A DNA stretch of 64,000 bases from Lunularia cruciata (GCA_948567375.1 OX419761.1:46972243-47036242); one strand, 5' to 3'; shown: positions 1-12,170, numbered from the stretch's first letter. Notes: generated by a model from the sequence alone, not told the origin. Numbers and translations: made by a program.

Positions 1-554
1 ACTAATCTCTCTCTAATTTTTGTGGCACCAGGTAGGATACAATGCACTAAATTTTCTTGGAAATTTTCAGGACAATTCACTAAAAATTGAAGAAATGGCG
101 GACTCTGTACAATTTTCCAGAGAGCATGCAGTTGCGGGAGCACTTTACCCTATCAACTTTCAAAAATTCTAGCCCAGTGCGCATAGAAGCTCTCTCAATA
201 ATTTGAAGTGTGCTAACTGAAAGATAACCCAAGCTATCATGTGTAGAAATCTCAAGACCAGATCTCAAACTTGAGATTTTGCCCAAAATCACCTTAATCC
301 CCAAAATCTGCAATCCACCTCACACAATCTCTCCAATTCCTCTCATGTGTACAAGATGTACAAAATCACCTCAAAGACATCATAATGAACTACAGGGTAT
401 ACAAATGGATCTTGGTTCTCTAACATAAGTTCAGCCCTCTCCTCTCCTAATGTTCTCTCCAAGTGAGCTCTCATAGCCTCCTTCTGCCTAATGTAGAATT
501 GGACGCGGAACATTATCTTGCCTTCTAGAGAGGTCCCGGCAACGGAACCAAAAA
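1..554 (-). mobile_element. 5' internal region of a G-family Ty3/gypsy element, cut by the window edge
   Basis: This stretch is the reverse complement of the segment following the 5' LTR of the G element at 43726-44260 and is closely similar throughout. On the minus strand a short frame (343-576) starts after the primer-binding site with MFRVQFYIRQKEAMRAH and ends at a stop shared with the other copy; a second open stretch lies at 80-313. The product is unknown. It belongs to a leader reading frame lying upstream of gag in this family. The remainder of the element lies beyond the left edge of the window. The identity as element sequence is seen directly by comparing copies; the coding role is inferred. 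Confidence 0.85.
534..550 (-). promoter_or_regulatory. Primer-binding site of the G element
   Basis: On the minus strand the bases just inside the LTR read TGGTTCCGTTGCCGGGA. The 3' part matches the complement of the 3' end of plant tRNA-Asp (TGGCGCCGTTGCCGGGGA as I recall it) apart from two positions after TGG. It lies four bases from the LTR edge. The G copy at 43730 has TGGTTCTGTTGCCGGGA. Confidence 0.7.
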
Positions 555-1246
555 TGTGAGCCGGCCTGTCTCTCACTCAGGATGAACCTCTGATGGCTAT
601 TATGGTAGCGCACCATGGACTAAGAAGGCAAGGAACCCCAACTCCATCATACTCCTCCAAGGCTAACACTCCAAGACTCAAGACATTGCTCACTAGAGAA
701 CTCAATGAGAGAGAGATAGTTGCAAATGAAAGGATGATGAGTACCTCCTCACTCCTTGTTTATATACTTGTGAAATAGTTACGTACCAAAGTTACTAATT
801 ACCGTAGTAACTCAAGTTACTAGACTAAAAGTCAAGTAAAGTCAAAAAGTAGAAAGGACTATCCATTCACATGGGCATATTCCCCTAAGCATGTGGTCTT
901 ATCTTGACCCAACCACTAAAGCAAGGATTCCTTCACATGGGCTATCCTTGGACTAAAGAAGAATCCAAAACAAAAAGGCTTGCGGGCCCAAGAGTTCTCA
1001 ACTCTTTCCCCAAAGCCAAACACCTAGGAATAATACCAAGTCAACACACTAAAATCCAAAATAGTGGTGCTCATCTTTTCTACTTCCTCTAAAGTAAGGT
1101 CCCATCTATCTTAGCTATGACTAACTTAAGCTAACCATGACTAATATAGAACCATCCTTTATCTCTATATAAATAATATCTCTTAAGTACTTGTAATACC
1201 AAGCTAAATATCACAATACCACACACATGCACAAATGGGTGTTACA
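555..1246 (-). repeat. LTR of G-family element (5' LTR of a minus-strand copy)
   Basis: On the minus strand it starts TGTAACACCCATTTGTGCAT and ends GGCTCACA, 692 bp. It is nearly identical to the LTR at 43033-43725, making these two the youngest-looking copies here. A TATATAAA-type box lies about 200 bases from the LTR 3' end, as expected for a U3 promoter. The outer flank is GGTC (GACC in element orientation). The 62-residue open frame at 904-1092 on the other strand is only LTR sequence read backwards. Confidence 0.92.
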
Positions 1247-1906
1247 GGTCAAACCTTGTTACTCACAATCTAGTAATGTGGGCAAATTTTGCCAAAACAA
1301 TGACCAAAATCTATTATAAACTAGCAAGCCTCACGCCAACAAGTTGGCTTGCTGGCTCTTTTAGGTATTCATAGCCTCTCATAGCCCACACCTCTATGCC
1401 TCAAAGCCTTGAAATGCCAAATGAGGCCTTTGTTCTTACCACTTTGAACCTATTCCAAATCTGGTGAAACTCCTCCAACTTGAGCCAAAATCTGCCACTT
1501 CAAACCCTATCCAAATCTGGCCAAAATCTGACATAAACTCTAGCAAAAATCTGACATAAAATCTGATGTAAATCCCTAAAGTTAGCGGACCACCAAATCC
1601 TCTGCTGAATCTTCATTCAAGCCAAATTGGACAGATAGGATTCTCCAAATTTGTACTTCACAGGGATAGGTTCCTAACTCCACCTTCAATTTCACTTTTT
1701 GAGTTCAACTTGTACCAAATTGGTCATGCTTTCACCTCTTGAATCACAACTATCGCTTGAAAATTGCTTCTCTTTGCTCAAAATTTAGCCACCACTTCTG
1801 CATATGTTTGCCTCATTGCCAACTCTACATGAATTTGAAGACCTTTTGCACACAATCACTCTAAAGAAAACTCTAGACCAAGACCACGATCGAGCTGCCA
1901 ACGATT
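1247..1906. other. No gene seen; old repeat-like sequence
   Basis: This 660-bp stretch separates two inverted G LTRs. It has short reiterated phrases such as CAAAATCTGACATAAA, no credible open frame and no terminal repeats of its own. It was probably contiguous with 2593-2957 before the LTR at 1907 inserted. Confidence 0.5.
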
Positions 1907-2592
1907 TGTAACACCCATTTGTGCATGTATGTGCTATTGAGACATTTAGTTTGGTATTATAAGTACTTGAGAGATATTACTTATATAGAGATAAAGGATG
2001 GTTCTACATTATTCATAATTAGCTAAATTTAGTCATAGCTAAGATAGAGAAGACCTTACCTTAGAGGAAATGAAAAAGATGAGCACCACTATTTTGGATT
2101 CTAGTGTATTGACTTGATATTATTCCTAGGTGTTTAGCTTTGAAGAAAGAGTTGAGAACTCTTGGACCCACAAGCCTTTTTGTTTTTGATTCTTCTATAA
2201 TCCAAGGATAGCCCATGTGAAGGAATCTTTGACTTAGTGGTTAGGTCAAGATAAGACCACATGCTTAAGGGAATATTCTTATAAGTATGGATATTCCTTT
2301 AGCTTTTTGACTTTATTTGACTTTTAGCCTAATAACTTGAGTTACTCCAATAATTAATAACTTTGGTGCGTAACTATTTGACAAGTATATAAACAAGGGC
2401 TGAGGAGGTACTCATCATCCTTTCATTTGCAACTATATCTCTCTCATTGAGTTCTCTAGTGAGCAATAGTTTGAGTCTTGGTGTGTTAGTCTTGGATGAG
2501 TATGATGGAGTTAGGGTTCCTTCTTAGTCCATGGTGCGCTACCATAATAGCCATTAGAGGTTCATCTTGAGTGAGAGACAAGCCAACTCACA
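1907..2592 (+). repeat. Solo LTR of G family
   Basis: It runs from TGTAACACCCATTTGTGCAT to AACTCACA (686 bp) and is collinear with the other G LTRs but more diverged. No primer-binding site follows and no polypurine tract precedes it, so it is a solo LTR. The immediate four-base flanks are GATT and GATC, which could be a mutated 4-bp target duplication. The TATATAAA box is at about 2387. Confidence 0.88.
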
Positions 2593-2957
2593 GATCTGCA
2601 AGGCTTGGAGTTACAACCAACACCTTCAGTCCTTACCTCACTTCTTTGATGTAATCAATTTGTTTACACAACTCAAATCACACTCAATCAGATCAATATT
2701 TGATCTATCACTCCATAATCTACCAACAACTAGGCATAATTATAGTCAAGCCACACCACTCTAGCTAAGGGAATCCATGTAACACTCGCCGGCCTCTATC
2801 CACCATAACCAGTAACTCAAAGGCTCAACATCAGAGAAGTGAGCTCTCTAGAGCTCCACTTCAAAAGTATACCCCCTGGTCTCCAACCCTAATGGTCCCA
2901 CTGACAGCACATCCGATGGTGCAATGGTGCTAAGTGACGGTGGGCCCCACCATGTAG
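2593..2957. other. No gene seen
   Basis: This is sequence downstream of the solo LTR. The short open frame at 2567-2764 starts inside the LTR and runs out of it, so it is not a gene. No motif was recognised. Confidence 0.4.
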
Positions 2958-4116
2958 TCAATACCCAAAACACAAAATCTGACCATCAACAAGTAGTCTA
3001 TGAGTAACTACCAAAATACTCTTGACTACCAACACTACTACTCTAGAGTCCAAGCAATCTAGGTGCAATGCTACAAACAACATGACAAACATCATACACA
3101 AGTTTTGATTCCTTCTTTCTACCAAGCCATTTGAGTTTAGCTTATAGGATACAATCACTCTATGTATATAGAGAAATATTTTAGCACCATTACAATGAGG
3201 TTGCTTGTAAATTCCTCCATAATCAAAAACTAATTCCAAAATGCAACTAAATCTAATGATGATACGTTCAAACTTCATTTTCATTTTTATCTCTCAATGA
3301 TCTAGCCTCAACCACATAGTATCAATAACTACTAGAATATACCAATTTTTCCTTCTAATCAATTGAGAGGACCCACAAATTCAATATCATTCTTCTCAAA
3401 TAGCCATAATAATAGAATTGATTTGAGAGTCAAAGTAGAGGTATACTTCTTAGCAAAAGCTTGCATCTTGAAAAAGAGATCTCCTTTCTCTAAATTGATC
3501 TCCACATATCAAGCCATCTTGAAACCATTTTATAAGTTAGACCGACTCCACTTTACTCACTTCTCTTCAAAGTAGACCATCTAATCCATGGTAAAATAAG
3601 ATATCTTCCACCATTGTATAAGTCAAAATCTTATTGCAAGTGCTTTCTTCATCCTAGTATACATCCACTTTGTGTAGTTACTTCTTATATCAATTCCATA
3701 ATCTCCCTATGCTTCATGTGAATTGAGCAACCCAAAGGGTCATAAGCTCGTCCAAAAGAGTATTATCAATGATGAAAGGCTTTCTCAAATTATATTTAGT
3801 AAGAATTGGAGGTACATATTGCAATTTGAACCTTATCATATTGTATAAATTGTACATATTACAATATGATAAGGTTCAAACACCTTGTTCATGAGAATTT
3901 TAAATGCAGTTTGAGGTTTGCATAAATTTCATAACCTTGAAAGTATAAGTATACAAAGGTTTGATGAATGTGATGAGTTGTTGATACTCTAATGAAATCA
4001 ATGGCAACATGAAATTTAAACTTCTCTTGACCAACAACAATATGAATTCCAGTTCCAACGTGATTGTAAGAATGCTCAACCAAATAGTGATTGAGATGAT
4101 AGTTCCAATCTTCCAT
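2958..4116 (-). pseudogene. Gypsy pol remnant: RT, RNase H and integrase fragments
   Basis: Read on the minus strand from 4116 down to 2958, the order is a reverse-transcriptase piece, a short RNase H-side piece (PILTKYNLRKPF), a spacer matching the 52700-52860 region of the G element, and an integrase core. The integrase part (2958-3284) reads IIIRFSCILELVFDYGG and later SYKLNSNGLVERR, aligning with IIIRFGCPMELVFDRG and SHKPNSNCLAKRI in the plus-strand copy near 53240-53400. At 3881-3910 the phrase MNKVFEP matches the RT of that copy. Stops and frameshifts are frequent and part of the RT is deleted, so it is a fossil. It is the same broad family as the G element; no LTR of its own was found. 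Confidence 0.72.
3825..3880. repeat. Perfect 21-bp inverted repeat, 14-base loop
   Basis: The left arm 3825-3845 and right arm 3860-3880 are exact reverse complements. The hairpin lies inside the decayed pol remnant at the point where RT sequence jumps to RNase H-side sequence, so it probably marks a template-switch rearrangement. Confidence 0.9.
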
Positions 4117-5397
4117 GGTTCTTATTTATTGATGGTGTTGATAGTTCATATCTTCCCTAGTTCTTCATCTTGAATTTGATAACATAGTTCAAGAATACAA
4201 TAATTAAAATAAATTAACCTATCTCTCAATGCTTTTTGAAAAAGTAATGTTGAAGAAGACTAAACTTGGATAGTTTTTTTATGGTTTAATGCTCTCATGA
4301 TTGTATTGGTCTAATGTTTAATTGCATATCTATTTACTTGAATAGATCAAAAGATGCATATCGCTTACACTTACAGCTATCACCCAAGATTCCTACATAC
4401 CCTCAATTTGACCATTGAATGCTTGAAAGAAACCTAGGATTTTAAATTCTACTTAGATCCACCACCTAAAGCAATTCATTCTTTGATTGCATTTCTTGTA
4501 AACAATTTACTGCAGTACATACATAAGAATTCAATTTGCTGCATTGAATTAGGAACTTGAAAGAGCTAGTAGAAGGAAAATTGGTAGTAGGACTTGGCCC
4601 AAATCATCTTGATTTACGACCATTTCAGGTGTATCAAGTTTTGAAAGTTTTAAAATGAAAAGGTGGAGCAAAAGAGCGCAAAGATACAATGGTTTGCTAA
4701 GAGCAAGTAGATGCAATTTGTGCAAAATATTATCTAAATAAGATTCAAGCAAGTGAGAGTTGCATAGAAGAAATTCTTAAGAAATTGAACTAACATAGAT
4801 AGCACATGCTTCGATCACTCTCTTATGGAAAGAACTCAGAAAAGAGAGTTATATTTTACCACATTATTTAATGTGGAGCTAACCCTAAGCTCGGAACTCA
4901 CTATAGAGTATTTGATCCTCACTTCTCATCAAACATATTTCCTCACCATAGATATATAGCAAGAATTTAAACACAACAACTCTAATACTATAATACTTTT
5001 TCGATTGAAAGAGAAAGTACAAAAAAAATTTGAATTATAATCACGGAATGATTACACATGTAAATCCAAATCTAATCTACCCCATGGACTATAATCTAAT
5101 TTACATGAGCTCAATTACATGATCTAGCTTCTTTTTTGCATCATCTACTAAACGATGCAAGTAAATGTGACATGTAAATGGATTTTAAATGTAATCGAAA
5201 CAGGAAATTCGAGTGGCTGGTGCTGTGCAAAGTCTCACAAAGACTACATACTTTCTACATATACAATCGTATATGTAGAAATTAAAATCTTCCCTAGCTT
5301 TTAGTGGATACACGCTACGGAGATATCTCAACAAAGATTACACTGCGTTTGAAGATTCAAGCATTGCCTTATAATGGAAGCAAGCTTGCATTCTAGT
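4117..5397. other. No gene seen
   Basis: AT-rich sequence with only short frames (for example 4549-4752 minus) that show no family motif. Nothing resembling LTRs, RT motifs or splice-bounded exons was recognised. Confidence 0.4.
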
Positions 5398-5697
5398 CAT
5401 TCACAAGTAAAGGCGACGGCGTTAAAAAAAACAAAGGATGGAAAGACCCCATCAAGTTGTACAAGGGAGAGACAATCAGGTAGAATTGGGGGCTAAGCCC
5501 CAATAGAGTCTATATGAAAAATCTGCGCTACCGCACCTAAGACATCCAAGCTATGCAAGTCCCAATAGAGTCTATATGAGAATCTACTACCTTAATAGCG
5601 TCTATATGAAAAATCTGCACTACGGCACCTAAAATATCCGAGTTATGCAAATCCGCACAGAGTCTATATGAGAAATCTAGCCTACCACATTCACAAG
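5398..5697 (-). mobile_element. 5'-truncated RLE non-LTR retrotransposon copy with 10-bp TSD
   Basis: The insert 5408-5687 is the 3' untranslated end of the RLE element in reverse orientation. It contains the hairpin GGGGGCTAAGCCCC, the AAAGACCCCATCAAG stretch and the terminal AAAGGCGAC, all shared with the tail of the plus-strand copy at 27260-27411. It is bounded by CATTCACAAG at 5398-5407 and again at 5688-5697, a 10-bp target-site duplication. Within it a roughly 90-base part of the tail (TAGAGTCTATATGA...) is partly duplicated. There is no poly(A) tail. TSD plus 5' truncation fits target-primed reverse transcription. Confidence 0.85.
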
Positions 5698-6762
5698 ACC
5701 GTCCGGCAAAAGGAACATCTCACTCTGCCTACAAAGTATAATAAGATCCTCTGCAGAAATTTCTCACCTTGCCTACAAATGGACTTCTAAACTGACTATT
5801 TGTATCACAGTGATCATCCCCAGCAGTCGCTGTCCTGAGATCTCAACCGCTATACAGCTATAAAATAGTTGTATTGTACACAATGGCCATGAGTGTGTTT
5901 ACAAGTTCTTTTAGTCCAAAGTTGGACAACATGGGTAGTGAATTGCAGTTCAGATTTTAGACTTTTAAGGGTAATGAATTGAAATTTGTGAAATATTGTA
6001 TAGATATCCATAGTCAAGATTTGGTGCAAAACTAAATAATTTTATAAAAAATTATAGTTAGAAATTTTTAGAATAAAATTAAAATAAATCATTTTTATTT
6101 TATATCACTGGATTTTATAGGATCACCCTTGGCAGTAAGAAGCTACAGGTAGTGCTTTAGATCCATAAAGATGTTTATTGTTACAAATTTTTCCTATAAA
6201 ACGTCATTGTACTCCCGCACGCTACCCATAAAATAAATTTTACGATCTACCTATAAACTGTTTTACTGATTCCTACGGCAGCTGTGAAAGCCTAAATCTG
6301 AAACCCCCTAATGTGTGCCGAGATCGATCCGTCTTCTTTGCAACCATGTGAGGTCTTATATAGTAACGACTTATATCACAATGCAGTTTATGCCGATCGA
6401 AGTGGAGTGAAGAAAGAAACGTAAGCACTGTGCCATTCAATGATCCAGAGATATCATCGGACGCAATGGAGTTGAAGGGCTTTGTTGTTAGGACTATGTA
6501 ATGGACTATGTAATGGAGGAATGTTCTAACCTTCTAAAATAGTCATTCAGGCAGCCCCAGAAAGTATCCAACCTTGAACCTTTTCACCACTCATGTCCTC
6601 GTTGATTTAGTAATGCAAAGTCCGTCTGCCAATTCGTCTCTCAGTTGTCTGCTATCAGTCAGTATAGTGATGATATGCAAGATTCCAAAGACATTCATGT
6701 TTCGAATTGCATATCTTCAGCATCTTGAGAACTGATTCTTGCTTCACAAAAGGTACCAAACT
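5698..6762. other. No gene seen
   Basis: Unassigned sequence between two short RLE insertions. No long frame, LTR or structured RNA was recognised. Confidence 0.4.
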
Positions 6763-6890
6763 ATTTGAGAGCCACTATTGGGGCTTAGCCCCATGTTACC
6801 TTTTTTGTCTCTCCCTTGTACGGCTTGATAGGGTCTTCCCATCTTTCGTTTTTCCTACGCGGTCGCCTTTTTCGAATTTGAGAGCCACTA
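6763..6890 (+). mobile_element. 98-bp RLE tail insertion with 15-bp TSD
   Basis: ATTTGAGAGCCACTA occurs at 6763-6777 and exactly again at 6876-6890. Between them (6778-6875) lies only the last 98 bases of the RLE 3' end, beginning inside the TTGGGGCTTAGCCCCA hairpin and ending GGTCGCCTTTTTCGA. This is a severely 5'-truncated copy. The long perfect duplication and the conserved 3' end define the true 3' boundary of the family near GGTCGCCTTT. Confidence 0.9.
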
Positions 6891-7689
6891 GTACTCTTAT
6901 TGCCCTTTCCAACAACCTTATCTACTTCTATCACGAGACGAGAAAGCCATCTGAAGTTCAAGGGATCGATGAAACCTGAGTGGCATCGTATGGCAGGCGA
7001 TCAAACTTTCGGATGGCATGATTACTCATACTGGTAGTAAGTAATTTCAGCAGACTCATGCAAACGCACTCTGCGTATTGAGGTCCAATCCGGTGCCATC
7101 TACATCAAATACAATCTTATTTTTAACATTTTCAATGGTTATTTTTCAACTTTTGGTCCCTCCTTCATAACAGACTTTGCATTTTTCTAGACTACTGAAA
7201 TGTATAAAAGCTGTGTCCTCTAACTGTAAGCTGACAGATTGATCATTCAATTCTCCACTTGAGAGCTTGGAGTTACATTCAGGTAGAAGTTGCAGATGGA
7301 AGAAGTTATCTTCTAGGTTCGTTCATGTTGTTGGCCCTTGCATTTAGCTCTCCACCAACTTCTTCAAGTCATAGTGTCTCACATTCATTCCCTACCTTTC
7401 CTCTCCCACGTGATGGATGAGATATGTTCCTGAGCTTTATAGTCGATAGGGGCCTGTTATTGACAAATGATGTTACTGTGCGCTTGCAAGCTGGAGTTTC
7501 CTCAATCGTAGCCAACAGCTAAAGTTCCATCAGATACTGTTGATTACAACCCCCAAAGATGAAATTACTCCAGGCTTGAATTTGAAAGAATGCGGCAGAT
7601 CCCAAATTTGCCAGTACCAGTGAACGTATCATAGCAGTTCTTCGGAGACGAATATATGTCCATGCAGAAAGAAGCCCAGTGTACTCACA

Positions 7690-7861
7690 GTGACGAAATC
7701 CAGATTCCTCGAAGAAAAGAAATCGACCAAATGCCACTCAATCTCCAAAACCTCTTCCCGAGGAAGTCCTTTGGACTCAAGAGCTCTTCCTATAGTACTA
7801 GATTTATGCGCCACATGGATGCCGTCTTGTCAATTTTCAGACAAAACATCTTTCAGGTTCT
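7690..7861 (-). pseudogene. Possible decayed host exon, unidentified
   Basis: On the minus strand a CAG acceptor-like site at about 7861 precedes a stretch reading NLKDVLSEN, a TGA stop, then QDGIHVAHKSSTIGRALESK and EEVLEIEWHLVDFF, ending at a GTGAGT donor-like site near 7690. The composition is protein-like and less AT-rich than its surroundings, suggesting a relic exon of a duplicated gene. I do not recognise the family. The in-frame stop argues against function. It may equally be chance. Confidence 0.25.
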
Positions 7862-8689
7862 GTAGCTGAATTTATTCAGAAGATCGAGATGATGCGGATC
7901 AGTGTATATTGTTTGCACGATGCGTATATTGTGACTCAGAAAATCGAATTACTCCGGTTGATTCTGATGATTCTATATTATATGTATAGGACCGTCAGTG
8001 GTTTGTAAAGCATAGGATCAGAACCTTTATCTGGTTACGTACAAATTACAGCATGTTGTGAATGAAGGCACTCCATAATGGCGGTCAAGTCTATTATTAT
8101 CGATCCGTAAGTTGTCAATGTTTTCACAAGTTAAGGTAGAATCAATTGGATTAAATTCTTTGCATGGTATGCAAAATAAAGTGAAAAACGATAGATGATA
8201 TGGTATGACATCTAATAAACATAAGATAGAATAACTTATGTTTTAGCAGACAAATGAATATTCACAGGGTTAGACTGTTGTGATTCATATCCTTGTTATA
8301 GTGAAGATTTTGCTATGTTATGAATAATTATATCCTTACGTTATAGACCTTTTCATGAGCATATAGCTCTCTTTATGGTACATCCACTTTATTTCTTGTA
8401 TATAAACTCATTCGTGTTATGCATATTATAAGTCTTTTCATGTAATATGCATGTCTTCTATATGTTACGTCTATCCTTTCATTTATATTATTTACTTATA
8501 CATATTTTTAAATTGTGCAATTTAAAATTAATTTAGGCATTCAGTAAATTAGGCATCAATTAAATTAATTAATTAAAATTAGGCATCAATTTTAGGAAAT
8601 CTTCTATAAGAGATTAGGTATCAGACTGGACTCTAAGTACCATGCCCAAGGAAGGAAAATCACATTGTATATCCAGAATAACACCCGTT

Positions 8690-8870
8690 ACTAGGGTAGG
8701 TACCTAGGGGACGGGGGGCGAAAACGTTCCTGGGGATGGGATAACGGACGGAAACCATGGACGAAACTATGTTTGGAGATGGAGACAACGGATGAAACTA
8801 ATTAAGGCGACAGGACGGACATAATTATTGTTGGAGACGGGAGCAAAAGGTGGGGAGAAGTACTATATAT
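8690..8870 (+). repeat. Purine-rich degenerate repeat patch
   Basis: The stretch is rich in phrases of the type GGGACGGGGGG, GGACGGAAAC, GGACGAAACT and GGAGACGGGAG, with loosely repeated spacing. It is much more G-rich than the AT-rich sequence around it. It has no frame of note and looks like a decayed short-period repeat. Confidence 0.4.
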
Positions 8871-10406
8871 GTTTTCGAGAGTCCCTTTGGCCCTGTGCAT
8901 CATTCCCGGGGCTAAACTAGTCGGTGATTATAGTGTGACAAATAGAGTTACACGCAATTTTTTGGATTAAGAACCATAAGTAGCATTTCTAGAAACAGGG
9001 TTTGAATTTGAATATCAATTGTGGGTTGAAATTCTTGATGATTGAAACACATTAGGTTTTTGACTCCTTTTTTATGTCAATTTGAAGAGCTTCTCGTTGA
9101 ACCCAAAAGCCATTTAATTTATGTATCGACAACATTAACATTAAGACCATGCAAAATTTAATAGAGGCGCGGAAGTTATGATAAGGGTATTCTGATTTCT
9201 TCAAGGTTTCTATTTTATGTAAATGATTATAAAATGTAAAAAAGATGGAAATGATGTTGATAAGAAAATTATGATTTCTTCAAAGTTCTTATTTTTATGT
9301 ATAACATTTATAAGCTGTAAAATCTTTTGGAAAATTTATCAGAATTTCTTAATTTGAAGTGCAAACTAAAAATCTACTTTAATTTATGATAAAAAATTTC
9401 AAAATATGATTTTTTAATGATATTAATCTTACTGGGAAGCTCTTTGCATTTGAGGTTGGGAGGAGAATAAGAACACCTCTAATTGGTTAAATGACTAGAA
9501 ATTTGGAAAATTTTCTTGCTTCTTTAGGTACACTATTTTATGGTTTATAAAATAAAATGCATCAAACCCTAATAAAAACTACAAAATTATTTTCATTAGA
9601 TATTCTTAGATCAAACTACTTATGAAATAGGAAAATTTTACATCAATTACCTTAAATTTACCTTTCACAAATTCAAGTTCCAAATTCATGTATGCAAAAG
9701 GAATGCAAAACATATATCTAAACCCTTCAATGTTACTTTTAACAAATTTGGACTTAAAATCAATCAATACCAAAAAATAATCCAAAAACTAAACCTTACT
9801 ATGACCTTGTGATTTTGATCTACATGAACATTAGTCCTAAATTGAAGAATATTATTTTAATATTCCAATTCCTATCCAAGAATATACACTAAAGCTCCAA
9901 TCTTTTCCTTCCATTTTCCTTCCATCTATATTTTATTATATGTAGTAACACCAATAGGGAATCCAAAATCAAATGTGCAGTAAAAGACTAACCTTATCCA
10001 TTACCCAAACTGTTTGTGTTTACTACATCTTCCAACCTAATCCTTAAACTCTCCAAATTGTTTGAGATATACCTTGAGAAGGAAGAAATTATTTGATTCT
10101 TCCTTATATTTTATCAACCATTATTGACTCAAACTTAGATAGAGGTATGCTATAATGAGATCATCATCTTTAAAAACTTGTTGCTTATGGTTTTATTGAA
10201 TATGTTAAATTAAATTTGAGCAAGTTGAAAATCTAAAGCATTTGCATAAGCCTAGCCCCAAAGTAATCAAGTTCACCACTTTCATTGATAAGGAGTAAAT
10301 TCTTCTAAAACTACATCCCATACAGAAACAAGAATGATGGGAAAACCACATCAACCCGTACAACAATTAAACCTAAGAATATAGAAACAAGAATGATAGG
10401 AAGACC

Positions 10407-11124
10407 TGTAACACCCATTTGTGCATGTGTGTGGTATTGTGATATTTAGCTTGGTATTACACTTGAAAGATATTATTTATATAGAGATAAAGGATGGTTC
10501 TACATTAGTCATGATTAGTTAGAGTTAATCATAGCTAAGATAGAGTGGACCTTACTTTGGAGGAAGTGGAAAAGATGAGCACCACTATTTGGATTCTAGT
10601 GTGTTGACTTGGTATTATTCCTAGGTGTTTGGCTTTGAGGAAAGAGTTGGGAACTCTTGGGCCCGCAAGCTTTTTTTTGGATTCTTCTATAGTCCAAGGA
10701 TAGCCCATGTGAAGGAATCCTTGACTTAGTGTTTGGGTCAAGATAAGATCACATGCTAATGGAATATGCCCATGTGAATGGATATTCCTTTCTATTTTTT
10801 GACTTTACTTGACTTTTAGTCTAGTAAATTGAGTTACTATGGTAATTAGTAACTTTGGTGTGTAACTATTTCACAAGTATATAAATAAGGGGTCAGGAGG
10901 TACTCATCATCCTTTCATTTGCAACTATCTCTCTCATTGAGTTCTCTAGTGAGCAATGTCTTGAGTCTTGGAGTGTTAGCCTTGGAGGAGTATGATGGAG
11001 TTTCTCCATCATACTCCTCCAAATAGCCTCCTCCAAATTGGGATTCCTTGCCTTCTTAGTCCATGGTGCTCTACCATAATAGCCATCAAAGGTTCATCCT
11101 GAGTGAGAGACAGGCCGGCTCACA
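10407..11124 (+). repeat. Solo LTR of G family with 4-bp duplication
   Basis: It begins TGTAACACCCATTTGTGCAT and ends GGCTCACA (718 bp). GACC flanks it on both sides (10403-10406 and 11125-11128), a likely 4-bp target duplication. It is inserted in RLE copy 3, which resumes beyond it. It is longer than its relatives because of a local inverted duplication at 10982-11022 and a short partial repeat after it. Confidence 0.9.
10982..11022. repeat. Perfect 19-bp hairpin inside the LTR
   Basis: Arms 10982-11000 and 11004-11022 are exact reverse complements around a TTT loop. The other G LTRs carry only the left arm (GGAGGAGTATGATGGAG followed by TTGGGGTTCC), so the right arm was added in this copy. 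Confidence 0.92.
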
Positions 11125-12170
11125 GACCACAACTCAAAATATTATGATTAAACCTATGAGGCAAATAAGACTAAGCTCCAAATAGCATCATAAGGAGATC
11201 CTACTATAGCTAGGATGTCAAAGCTATCTAAAAAAACATTGTGTTTATGATGCATAACCACAACATCCATTACTTTAACTTGATCATCTTTGAAAATTTA
11301 TAATTTTATCCTACCTCATATAGTCTATAAAGCATTGAAGCTTCATCTAAATGAAGTATCACTCTTGCATTCTATGAAAAAATTGTATATATATAATGGT
11401 ATCATAAGTAGCAAAGGACAAAAGATCATGTCTATCCTATTGTATCTGAGATAGTACCACACTTACAAGTAAATAATGAGGAAGTAAATGTGTGAACAAA
11501 ACTTAAGTAGAACCATAGTGCTATAAAGAAAGTAACTAATGCATCTAAGATAATGCTACACTTATCAATAAATAGTAAAGAAGTAAATGTTTGAACAATA
11601 GGTTTGTAGAAATCTATTGTTATAAAGAAAGTAGTTGATGCATGTCGGAATGCATTAATACAAAGTAAAGCTAAGATCCAAGAGACAACACATTTGCCTT
11701 AGCAAAAGAAGAGACATGTAACATAAGGAATGGATGTATCGACTAAGAGATTGTGTAGAGCATGCTGAAACTATATGTACATCAAGAAGATTTAAAAACT
11801 CTAATCCAATCTAAAGGCAAAGAAGCAACACATAGAAGATCATCTCATGTTTGTGTGCAACAATCCATCACTCATTTGTCATAATAGTATCAAGAGATTA
11901 GAAAATCACTCCTCCATCTCAATCACCTATACCTACAAGACTACAAAATCAATAACAACTACCAAATCAGAGGAAAAAGGTGCAAAGAATGCACCACTAT
12001 CCAAAAATCCTACAAGTATTATCTCCTCAATAGATAGTAACTCTCTACATGAGATTGATAGAAATGTTTGTCCATTATAAAACTTTCAAGGGTGTTTGGT
12101 CTAATGATATCACCAAAGATTCTTACAATCCTGCTATTAAAGGCTCTAAAATGTGAAATTAAGGTTAGAG

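Larger units (their letters stand above)
6891..10309. other. Mostly unassigned sequence
   Basis: No complete gene or element was recognised over 3.4 kb. Two points stand out: an exon-like fragment near 7690-7861 (minus) and a purine-rich imperfectly repeated patch near 8690-8870. From about 8900 to 10300 the sequence is very AT-rich with no frame above background. Confidence 0.4.
10310..12170 (-). mobile_element. RLE copy 3, truncated, interrupted by a G solo LTR
   Basis: Minus-strand sequence collinear with RLE copy 2 (13700-14370): both share stretches such as GTAGAACCA, GTTGTAGAGAAGGTA-type blocks, the CAAGGAATGGATG block and the AATGATATCACCAAA block. The 3' tail lies on the far side of the solo LTR at 10320-10406, where GATGGGAAAACCACATCAA matches the conserved tail. 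A block of about 120 bp is tandemly duplicated at roughly 11430-11650. Similarity to copy 2 fades near 12170, so the 5' half is missing. No usable frame remains. Confidence 0.75.

Noticed and set aside
534-550. tRNA gene 3' end
   Set aside because: The match is the complement of a tRNA end located four bases from an LTR, so it is a primer-binding site; no cloverleaf surrounds it.
904-1092. Small frame starting MTQPLKQGFLHMGYPW, also seen at 10535-10741 and 43187-43375
   Set aside because: It recurs because each is the same LTR read on the antisense strand; it has no start context and is broken in the more diverged LTRs.
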